DNA from: JAGVPT01 sp963717445
Lineage (GTDB): Bacteria; Bacteroidota; Ignavibacteria; UBA10030; UBA8401
NCBI GenBank assembly: GCA_963717445.1
Contig: OY970334.1
Coordinates: 3,472,001 to 3,536,000 of the forward strand
Reading direction: 5' to 3'
DNA: 64,000 bases
The notes beneath the pieces are model-generated. The model was not told where the DNA came from. It did no database searches and worked only from the letters and a program-made list of their open reading frames with translations. This document shows positions 27,266 through 34,909 of the stretch, piece by piece; position 1 is the stretch's first letter, and each line of letters starts with the position of its first letter. The position numbers and the translations under genes were made by a program.

Positions 27266-27474
27266 CAACACACCCCTAACCCCTCTCTCTTGCCCCGCAG
27301 GCCCACACACAGAGGGGAATATGATGGGAACAGATGAGAAATGCACATTTTTTCCCCGCTCCCTTTCGTGCCCACAGTCGCAAAAACGGAAAGTATCTGA
27401 ATTTCTCTTCTTAACACTTCCCTCTGCAGCGAGGTATGTGTGTCGGGGAGAGGGGAAGGGGGTGTGTTGAGGCA
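27266..27474. repeat. Element with CACACCCC/GGGTGTG inverted ends
   Basis: Left end CCAACACACCCCTAACCCC and right end GGGGAAGGGGGTGTGTTG are imperfect inverted repeats. The interior is unassigned. Its right end recurs at 26411-26457. Confidence 0.6.
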
Positions 27475-27524
27475 TTGGAGTTTATAAGAAAGATTCAACA
27501 CAAAGCGTCATGTTTGATACTGGA

Positions 27525-27602
27525 GATGTCGGGCACCTTTCTGATTTAGCTGCCAAATATTTCAAAGCTACCACGATTTTCCTGCTAAGGTATCCGGCAT
27601 CC
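27525..27602. repeat. Degenerate REP-like hairpin
   Basis: GATGTCGGGCACC (27525-27537), preceded by GGAG, faces GGTATCCGGCATC (27589-27601) with several mismatches. A decayed relative of the hairpin at 26350-26405. Confidence 0.55.
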
Positions 27603-27714
27603 AACAAACAATGGGAATTGATTTTAAGCTACAGCATTATTACTATAGATTGAAACCTACGCTCGTTACAATCGTATTACGTTTTCACATCCCCCTTTAT
27701 TTTTGCATTATTTC

Positions 27715-29616
27715 ATGAAAGGCGTCTCAATGCATCTTTTGACATTTGTAGCTTTTTCTTTTTTCGGTTTGATGATCGCAGAATCTCAGGCGGCGATTGC
27801 CCAGCAGCGCGACCGGGCAAAAATTCCGGACAAGGACAAATGGAACCTTGCAGAACTTTATCCTACCGACGATGCATGGAAACAAGCGAAGGAGCAGCTT
27901 GTTGCCGAGATTCCGTCAATGAAAAAATTTCAGGGAACGCTCAGCTCGTCGCCGGGGCAACTGCTCGGGTGCCTGGAATTCGGCAGTCATCTCGCCAAAG
28001 AATATGCCCGTCTTGCCGCTTACGCCAGCATGAGCTCCGATCGGGATACGCGGGAATCAAAATATCTTGCCATGAAACAGGAAATGAGCCAGATCGGCTC
28101 CACGATCGGGGCCTCCGCCGCATTCATCGAACCCGAGATTCTCAAAATAGACAGGGCAACGGTGGACTCGTTTCTGAAACAGGAAAAGAAGCTGGAAGTC
28201 TACCGTCATTACCTCGACGATATCTTGAGACGCCAAGCGCACACGGGAAGCGAGGGAGAAGAAAAAATTATCGCCGATGCCGGTTTGATGGCCGACGGTC
28301 CGGAAAATATTTTCAACGTGTTCTCGAATGCCGACTTTCCGTATCCGGAAATCGTCTTGAGCGACGGAAAGAACGCGAAGCTTGACCCGGCCGGGTTTGC
28401 CCTGTACCGGGCGTCGACAAACCGCGAGGACAGGAAAAAAGTTTTTGAAGCGTATTTCGGCGCGTTAAGCCAATACCGCAGGACGTACGGGGCAGAGCTT
28501 TCAGCGAACGTCAATAAAGATATCTTCTACATGAAAGCGCGGAAGTATGAATCCTCCCTTCAAAGCGCCCTCGACGCCTATAACATTCCGGTGCAGGTCT
28601 ATCACAGTCTTATCGATAATGTCAATGCCAACCTGGCGACCTTCCACCGTTACCTGAAGCTGAGGAAACGGATCCTCGGGGTTGATACGCTCCACTATTA
28701 CGACCTTTACGCTCCGCTCCTCAGCGATGTGGATCTGAAATATTCGGTCGATGAGTCGAAACAAAATGTCCTTGCCGCGCTCGCACCACTCGGCGATGAA
28801 TACCTTGCCGTTACGCGAAGGGCTTTCTCCGAACGATGGATTAACGTCTTTCCGAACGATGGGAAACGGAGCGGCGCCTATTCCAACGGTTCGGCATACG
28901 ATGTCCATCCTTATATGCTCCTCAACTTTAACGGCAAGTACGACGACATGAGCACGCTTGCTCATGAGCTCGGGCACACGATGCAAAGCTATTTCTCTAA
29001 CAAGACGCAGCCTTATCCGACGGCCGACTATCCTATTTTTGTCGCGGAAGTTGCCTCGACGTTCAACGAAGCGTTGCTGATTGATTACATGCTAACGACG
29101 ATCAAGGACGACAAAGTGAAACTCTCGCTGCTCGGGAAATATCTGGAGGGGATTAAAGGGACGGTATTCCGGCAGACGCAGTTTGCCGAATTCGAGCTCC
29201 GCATCCACCAGCTTGCCGAACAAGGAACTGCTTTGACGGGCGACAAGCTCAACGAAGTCTGCATGGAGATTACGAAGAAATATTATGGGAACGACGAGGG
29301 AATATGCATTGTCGACGATGAGATTCAGTCCGAGTGGAGCTACATCCCGCATTTCTACTATAATTTCTATGTCTACCAGTATGCGACGGCATTTACCGCA
29401 TCATGTGCGCTTTCGGAAGAAGTGCTGGTCGGCGACACAGCAGAGACAAAACGGTATCTAGAATTTCTTTCCGCAGGAGGGTCGGACTATCCGATCGACT
29501 TGTTGAAGAAAGCGGGGGTCGACATGACCACGTCTGCACCGTTTGATCTGACGATGAAGAAAATGAATCGGGTGATGGACGAAATGGAAAAAATACTTAA
29601 TGAGATAGGGAAGTAA
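27715..29616 (+). CDS. pepF: Oligoendopeptidase F, exported form
   Basis: About 633 residues from ATG 27715 (TTG 27703 and ATG 27730 are alternatives). M3B zinc peptidase: HEXXH motif in LAHELGHTMQSYFSN (His417, Glu418, His421) and the third ligand region VAEVASTFNEALLIDYML. N-terminal PepF domain starts WNLAELYPTDDAW. A signal peptide (LLTFVAFSFFGLMIAESQAA) precedes it, so unlike the cytosolic Gram-positive enzyme it probably acts in the periplasm, cutting short peptides. Stands alone with its own terminator. Confidence 0.94.
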   Translation: MKGVSMHLLTFVAFSFFGLMIAESQAAIAQQRDRAKIPDKDKWNLAELYPTDDAWKQAKEQLVAEIPSMKKFQGTLSSSPGQLLGCLEFGSHLAKEYARLAAYASMSSDRDTRESKYLAMKQEMSQIGSTIGASAAFIEPEILKIDRATVDSFLKQEKKLEVYRHYLDDILRRQAHTGSEGEEKIIADAGLMADGPENIFNVFSNADFPYPEIVLSDGKNAKLDPAGFALYRASTNREDRKKVFEAYFGALSQYRRTYGAELSANVNKDIFYMKARKYESSLQSALDAYNIPVQVYHSLIDNVNANLATFHRYLKLRKRILGVDTLHYYDLYAPLLSDVDLKYSVDESKQNVLAALAPLGDEYLAVTRRAFSERWINVFPNDGKRSGAYSNGSAYDVHPYMLLNFNGKYDDMSTLAHELGHTMQSYFSNKTQPYPTADYPIFVAEVASTFNEALLIDYMLTTIKDDKVKLSLLGKYLEGIKGTVFRQTQFAEFELRIHQLAEQGTALTGDKLNEVCMEITKKYYGNDEGICIVDDEIQSEWSYIPHFYYNFYVYQYATAFTASCALSEEVLVGDTAETKRYLEFLSAGGSDYPIDLLKKAGVDMTTSAPFDLTMKKMNRVMDEMEKILNEIGK

Positions 29617-29640
29617 TCACCGCCTTGAAATGCAACACCG

Positions 29641-29672
29641 AAGCCCTGCTTCTGCAGGGCTTTGATCTTTTA
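29641..29672 (+). terminator. Rho-independent terminator after pepF
   Basis: AAGCCCTGC (29641-29649) pairs with GCAGGGCTT (29654-29662) over a TTCT loop, followed by TGATCTTTT. Confidence 0.8.
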
Positions 29673-30309
29673 TCGCTTTTGCCTTAACAGTGACTCGTTT
29701 TGAGAAAGAAGAGGATTGGTTTGATGCATGCCGTCGTCTGACTGGGTTTGACAATGTTCCTTTCTTTCCGAGAAAGAAAGGAACCAAAGAAATCTTTCGA
29801 AATCGTAACGCGCTGATTCAGTCCCAGTCGCACGTGCTATCAATTTCGGTGCTTGAAGATTGATGACCATTCTGAGATTGTCTTCTAGCACCGAAATTGA
29901 AACCCTTCGATTGAATCTTCCCCCTCGCGCGCCCGACAATTTCGATTGTAGCAATTACTGATTATGAAAAGTTCTCGGAATCGGCGGTATTGTGTTGGAG
30001 GGGCGATGCGTGCGTTGAGAAAACGGTGGGCACGTGGGAGGCTTACGCGAACCGTTTTCTCAGGCTTGTGTGTTGGGAGGCATCGTAAGGGTTCCGATTC
30101 CGAGAAGCTCTCTTTGCTTCTTTCTCTGGCAACAGAGAAAGAAGTGTGGATGAATGAAGAGGCTGTCATCGAAACTGAAACACCACCTTCGCTTCTATTG
30201 CTATGGAAATTCGCCACTTTACATTGTGGGCCAAAATTGTAATATGTAAGATGTTCTTATCCACAATTACAAATACCATTATTAACGCAAAAAGGCTTCC
30301 AATAAAAAC
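29673..30309. other. Gene-free stretch with nested palindromes
   Basis: About 640 bases. Contains CCTTTCTTTC...GAAAGAAAGG (29758-29782), the ATTTCGGTGC...GCACCGAAAT inverted pair (about 29844-29900), and a large nested palindrome at 29972-30106. Two short frames (92 and 110 codons) over this palindrome are not credible genes because they simply translate repeat text. The ribonuclease promoter is probably in the last 60 bases. Confidence 0.7.
29972..30106. repeat. Large nested palindrome
   Basis: Outer arms TTCTCGGAATCGG (29972-29984) and CCGATTCCGAGAA (30094-30106) are perfect over 13 bases. Inner arms GAGAAAACGGT (30017-30027) and ACCGTTTTCTC (30051-30061) are perfect over 11 bases. Together they could fold as a two-storey stem. 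Confidence 0.75.
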
Positions 30310-31782
30310 ATGACAAATCCAAACGACAAAAAACATCGTTCTCTTTTGCAGAGAATTGCGCGGCGGGCAATGCTGGAAAGAGGACTTCTTCCCGATTTTT
30401 CTTCTCAGGCACTTGAAGAGCTCGACAGCCTTCACGAGCTTGTGCCGCAAGGAGGAGCAGCGATCCGCGATTTCAGGAACCTTCTCTGGTGTTCAATCGA
30501 CAACGATGATTCGCTCGACCTCGACCAGCTTACCGTCGCTGAAGTGAGTGCTGCGGGGGCCGTAAAAATACTTGTCGCTATCGCCGATGTTGATGCTATC
30601 GTCAAAAATCGAACGGCGCTCGACGGCCATGCCCGGCATAATACAACGTCGGTATACACCGCGGCAAAAATATTTCCTATGCTGCCTGAGAAACTCTCCA
30701 CCGACCTTACCTCTCTTAATTTTGCATCGGACCGTTTTGCGGTCGTTATTGAGATGGTCATCGGCAACGATGGATTGCTTCAGAGCTCGGATATCTACAG
30801 GGCGACGGTTCGTAACCGCGCAAAGCTGGCCTACAATAGCGTTGCCGAATGGCTCGAAGGGAACGGTCCCATGCCGAAAGAGATTGCAGCGGTCAATGGT
30901 CTCGACGAAAACATCCGGCTTCAAGATCGAACGGCCCAGAAGATGAAAGCGCTTCGGTACGTTCATGGCGCCCTTAATTTCGAGACAATCGAAGCCCGTC
31001 CTGTTTTCGACAATGATGAGATCACGAACCTTGAAGTCGAACGAAAGAACAGAGCCAAAGACATTATTGAAGATTTCATGATCGGCGCGAACGGTGTCAC
31101 CGCGCGATACCTTGCATTAAGAATGTATCCATCGCTGCGTCGTATTGTCCGCACTCCCAAAAACTGGAGCCGTATCGTCCAGCTTGCACTGGAACGGAAT
31201 TTCACGCTTCCCGAGAAGCCCGATTCAAAGTCGTTAGGACAATTCTTGGTTGCGGAGCAAGCCGCCGACCCTCTTCGTTTTCCCGACCTCTCTCTCAGCG
31301 TCATTAAGCTTATGGGTCCCGGTGAATATATTGTCGAACGGCCGGAAGACGCAGCGATCGGACACTTTGGACTTGCAGTTAAAGATTATTCTCACTCCAC
31401 GGCGCCGAATCGGCGATACCCCGACCTGATTACACAGCGTATGCTAAAAGCGGCGATAGCGGGAGATTCCCAACCGTACACGGAGGACGAATTAGAAACG
31501 CTTGCAAGCCACTGTACTGAAGAGGAAGACGCCGCGAAAAAAGTTGAGCGCCAGGTGGAAAAATCCGCCGCGGCAATGCTGCTTGAATCGAGAATCAGGG
31601 AACAATTCGATGCGATTGTCACCGGGGCTTCTGTCAAAGGAACCTGGGTTCGTCTTCTGCATCCGCCCGTGGAAGGAAGGCTTGTCAATGGTTTCGAAGG
31701 CATGGAAGTAGGACACAGGCTCCGTGTCGAGCTTGTCTACACAGATGTCGATAGAGGATATATCGATTTTAAAAAAATCTGA
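30310..31782 (+). CDS. RNB-domain ribonuclease (RNase II/R family, short form)
   Basis: 490 residues. The RNB catalytic domain starts almost at the N-terminus (Asp cluster in CSIDNDDSLDLDQL: Asp64, Asp70, Asp72) and runs to about 400, with the conserved SHSTAPNRRYPDLITQRML. A C-terminal S1-like part ends at YIDFKKI. The N-terminal cold-shock domains of RNase II/R are missing. The fourth Asp of the cluster is Gln73 here, which I have seen in this short subfamily. Expected role: processive 3'-5' RNA decay in the cytoplasm. Confidence 0.9.
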   Translation: MTNPNDKKHRSLLQRIARRAMLERGLLPDFSSQALEELDSLHELVPQGGAAIRDFRNLLWCSIDNDDSLDLDQLTVAEVSAAGAVKILVAIADVDAIVKNRTALDGHARHNTTSVYTAAKIFPMLPEKLSTDLTSLNFASDRFAVVIEMVIGNDGLLQSSDIYRATVRNRAKLAYNSVAEWLEGNGPMPKEIAAVNGLDENIRLQDRTAQKMKALRYVHGALNFETIEARPVFDNDEITNLEVERKNRAKDIIEDFMIGANGVTARYLALRMYPSLRRIVRTPKNWSRIVQLALERNFTLPEKPDSKSLGQFLVAEQAADPLRFPDLSLSVIKLMGPGEYIVERPEDAAIGHFGLAVKDYSHSTAPNRRYPDLITQRMLKAAIAGDSQPYTEDELETLASHCTEEEDAAKKVERQVEKSAAAMLLESRIREQFDAIVTGASVKGTWVRLLHPPVEGRLVNGFEGMEVGHRLRVELVYTDVDRGYIDFKKI

Positions 31783-31794
31783 TTTCGTACGCTT

Positions 31795-32051
31795 CATCTC
31801 GTTCCCAACGTCCCAGAGCGTGTGAAAAGCCTCGAAAATGTCATCGCGAGGAGCGAAGCGACGTGGCGATCTTAGAAATTTGAAAGAAAAAGGGAGATTG
31901 CTTCGACAAAAAACGTCTCGCAATGACAATCCTTTTGTTTTCACACAATCTGTCCCGTTGGGAACGGAATCCCTTTCTTCATTAACCAGCGAATTTTTCT
32001 AATCAGTTTTTCGCTTCAAGCAATAACCAATCAGCGATTGGGAACGAGATG
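31795..32051. repeat. CATCTCGTTCCCAA-bounded element, interrupted
   Basis: Perfect 14-base inverted ends CATCTCGTTCCCAA (31795-31808) and TTGGGAACGAGATG (32038-32051). Internally CGTTGGGAACGG recurs near 31956. Repeat family C copy 2 is nested near the left end. It fills the gap between the ribonuclease and the GH2 gene; no gene here. Confidence 0.75.
31820..31946. repeat. MITE-like family C, copy 2 (nested)
   Basis: 127 bases, GTGTGAAAA at left and TTTTCACAC at right, same length as and nearly identical to 17681-17807. Lies inside the element at 31795-32051. Confidence 0.85.
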
Positions 32052-32081
32052 AAAGTCTCAATGTATGATTGAGTTCCCGCC

Positions 32082-34535
32082 TTATTTTGATTCAATCACT
32101 ACTGATGCCCCTTTCATGCCGTCTGCGTTTGCCTCCAAGGTGATGCTGCCGGCTTTTTCGGTAGATTGTATCACCGAAAGACAAAGGCCGTTGAATGCTT
32201 TGTGCTCATGAGCTTTAAATGATTCATGGCTCGTCTGAAGACCGTTGTCCACTCCGACAATTCTTCCTTCACCGGAAATAGTGAAGCGGACCAGATTGTC
32301 GGCATCGGGTACGACTGTGCCCGCTTCATCCAATATTTTGACGGTGACAAATGAAAGATCGGTGCCGTCCGCTGCGATCACTTTTCTATCGGCTTCCAAA
32401 ACAATCTTTGCAGGTGCTCCGGCTGTCCTAATCTCTCGGGTCAAAATCTCTTTTCCGTCTGTTCGGCCGATCGCCTTCAAGACTCCGGGAACGAACCGGA
32501 CCCTCCACATAAGGTGGAGATCGTCGCCGGTCTTTTTCCTGGTTCCCAACGATTGGCCGTTCAAGAATAATTCCACCTCGTCACAATTGGTATACGCCCA
32601 CACATCGACGGTGTCTCCCTGTTTCCAATTCCAATGAGGAAAAAGATGTAACACCGGTTTATTCGTCCACTCGCTTTGGTACATGTAGTAGACATCTTTT
32701 GGAAAGCCGGCCAGGCCGATGATGCCGAAGTACGAGCTGCGCGACGGCCAGGTGTATGGCGTGGGTTCTCCGATATAATCGAAACCGCTCCAGATGAACA
32801 TCCCCGATAAGAAATCATATTTCTTCATGATCTTCCATGTTTCTTCATGGGTCGATCCCCAGGGAGCGGAGCAATTATCATAAGCGGAACAAGTGTTGTC
32901 AGGGTTCCCGGTATTAAAAGGAATGTCCCATCGAACCGGCCATCGCCTGATGCTGTCCGAAGGCATATCATAGTGGCCTCGTGTCGCTAAAGCAGAAACG
33001 GTTTCAGTTGCAATGAACTTCTTGCCCGGAAAAATTTTCGGGAAGTCGGGAAACGTATTCTGTCTGTAGTTGTATCCAACCAGATCAAGGGCGCCCGACC
33101 GTAGAAGAGGGTTTTGAGGGACGGGATCGTTGCATGCCGAAGTAATCGGCCGGGTTGTGTCGAGGGTTCTTATGATACCCGCAAGCTCTCGTGCGATGAC
33201 CACACCGCTGCTATCCTGCTTGTCCCATTGTTCGACAATTTCATTCCCGATACTCCAAATGAAGACACTGGGATGATTCCGGTCGCGAAGGACCATGTCC
33301 GTTAAATCTTGGCGATGCCATTGGTCCCAGTCTAATGAATAATCGAATTCAGTTTTTTTCTTTTTCCACATGTCGAAGGCTTCGTCCATCACGATGAAGC
33401 CCATCCGGTCGCACAAGTCGAGGAGTTCGGGGGCCGGAGGATTATGCGAAGTCCGGATAGCATTGCACCCCATTCCTTTCAATATTTCAAGCTGGCGCTC
33501 CAGCGCTCGTTTGTTGACCGCCGAACCAAGACATCCAAGGTCATGATGGTCACAGACTCCGTCGATCTTTACGCGTTTGCCATTCAGGAAAAATCCTTTG
33601 TCGACATCGAACGCGAAGGTACGAATGCCAAATGACGTTTCATAGTCATCGCATTCGTTACCATTGCTTACGATCATCGTCACCGCTTTGTATAATCGAG
33701 GGTCTTCAAGTGTCCACAGTAGCGGATTTTTCACAGCAACGTCCTGAGAAATTTCGGAAACAGAATCATTCGGCAACACATCTTCCGATTCTGCCTCTGC
33801 TACGTTCTTTCCATCATTATCCAAGACGGTGGTTTTGATCGATACCGTTTGAGCTTGTCCGGAACGATTCTTTATTTTTATTTGGATAGAAATTTTTGCC
33901 GATTGTTCCGTCACTTCCGGGGTTGTGATATGCGTTCCCCAATGATCGATATAAATTTTTTCCGTCGTCACAAGCCACACATTTCTGTAAATTCCCGAGC
34001 CGGAATACCAGCGTGAGTTAGGCTGCTGCGAATTATCGACCTTCACCGCTATCATGTTTTCATCATTGCCGTATATGAGGTACGGAGTCAGCTCGTACCG
34101 GAATGAACTATACCCGTAAGGACGTTTGCCCAAGTAATGGCCGTTGATCCACACCTCGCTGTTCCGGTAAATTCCGTCGAAATCGATAAATAGTAATTTA
34201 CCGCTGTCCGATTCCGGGATGGAAAAAGATTTGCGGTACCAACCGATTCCCCCGGGCAAAGCGCCGCCCCCGGGAGTAGCGGGATTGTCCTTGTTGAACT
34301 CTCCTTCGATACTCCAATCGTGGGGCAAATCAAGCGTTCGCCATTGAGAATCGTCAAGTTGTCCTTCCTGGCCGTTGGCGACATCACCGAGATGGAACCT
34401 CCAATTTTTGCAGAAATTTTCAGTATGCCGGATATTTGATGAAAAAGTCATAGTTGGAATCGAGATAAGGACCGAGATCGTTAGAAGAGAGAGGAACCGA
34501 AGAGTGTTCGTTCTTTTAAGTGCCGGCGTTTTCAT
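32082..34535 (-). CDS. GH2 glycosidase, probable beta-galactosidase
   Basis: 817 residues with N-terminal signal (RFLSLLTISVLISIPTMTFS), so periplasmic or secreted. Order: sugar-binding jelly roll (about 40-200), Ig-like domain (205-305), TIM barrel (310-610), then DUF4982-like and invasin-like C-terminal domains. Acid/base Glu432 in IWSIGNEI and nucleophile Glu511 in KFIATETVSA by family pattern. The fold subgroup is that of Bacteroidota exo-beta-galactosidases. Divergent from a GH31 enzyme 374 bases away, suggesting joint removal of xyloglucan side chains. Beta-galactosidase is likely but beta-glucuronidase-like activity cannot be excluded. Confidence 0.88.
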   Translation of the reverse strand: MKTPALKRTNTLRFLSLLTISVLISIPTMTFSSNIRHTENFCKNWRFHLGDVANGQEGQLDDSQWRTLDLPHDWSIEGEFNKDNPATPGGGALPGGIGWYRKSFSIPESDSGKLLFIDFDGIYRNSEVWINGHYLGKRPYGYSSFRYELTPYLIYGNDENMIAVKVDNSQQPNSRWYSGSGIYRNVWLVTTEKIYIDHWGTHITTPEVTEQSAKISIQIKIKNRSGQAQTVSIKTTVLDNDGKNVAEAESEDVLPNDSVSEISQDVAVKNPLLWTLEDPRLYKAVTMIVSNGNECDDYETSFGIRTFAFDVDKGFFLNGKRVKIDGVCDHHDLGCLGSAVNKRALERQLEILKGMGCNAIRTSHNPPAPELLDLCDRMGFIVMDEAFDMWKKKKTEFDYSLDWDQWHRQDLTDMVLRDRNHPSVFIWSIGNEIVEQWDKQDSSGVVIARELAGIIRTLDTTRPITSACNDPVPQNPLLRSGALDLVGYNYRQNTFPDFPKIFPGKKFIATETVSALATRGHYDMPSDSIRRWPVRWDIPFNTGNPDNTCSAYDNCSAPWGSTHEETWKIMKKYDFLSGMFIWSGFDYIGEPTPYTWPSRSSYFGIIGLAGFPKDVYYMYQSEWTNKPVLHLFPHWNWKQGDTVDVWAYTNCDEVELFLNGQSLGTRKKTGDDLHLMWRVRFVPGVLKAIGRTDGKEILTREIRTAGAPAKIVLEADRKVIAADGTDLSFVTVKILDEAGTVVPDADNLVRFTISGEGRIVGVDNGLQTSHESFKAHEHKAFNGLCLSVIQSTEKAGSITLEANADGMKGASVVIESK

Positions 34536-34909
34536 AGGCAGCCTTTCTTATATCTTATCTATTTTTTAATTAGATTGGACGCGAAGCAGCAGTGCAAATA
34601 TACTACATTGGGTCGAATCAAACACAAAAAAAGTAGTGCCCAAGTTTGGTAAGGCGACGGACACCTTGCCGATTTACCGTATCGAATATTTTGGTATAAT
34701 TGGATTTTTGGAGTGAGGTGTCCGTCACCTCAAGCAAGAACGCAAACTTGACCACTACCCCAATAAGAATGGTATTACATTTTGCTTTTCGCGAGGAAGA
34801 TGTCGAACACTTTACCGAGGAAACCGTGCCGCCCGTGTGATTCAGTTCTCCAAATACAACATTTATTATTGGAAGTGGCACCAGCAGAAAACTTATCAAA
34901 GGACGTTTC
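34536..34909. other. Divergent promoter region of the two glycosidase genes
   Basis: 374 bases without a gene. The repeat element of family A (34632-34761) occupies the middle. A half hairpin AGATGTCGAACACTTTACC starts near 34797. Promoters for both genes must lie on either side; no operator is evident. Confidence 0.6.
34632..34761. repeat. MITE-like family A, copy 2
   Basis: 130 bases matching 10957-11084. Ends TAGTGCCCAAGTTTG and CAAACTTGACCACTA are inverted. Inner arms AGGCGACGGACACCT (34650-34664) and AGGTGTCCGTCACCT (34714-34728). Confidence 0.85.

Noticed and set aside
27144..27501. Short frames in the CACACCCC element
   Set aside because: Low-complexity repeat translation, no start signal or domain.
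29885..30242. Short frames of 110 and 92 codons on both strands
   Set aside because: They cover the nested palindrome and read as mirror images of repeat sequence.
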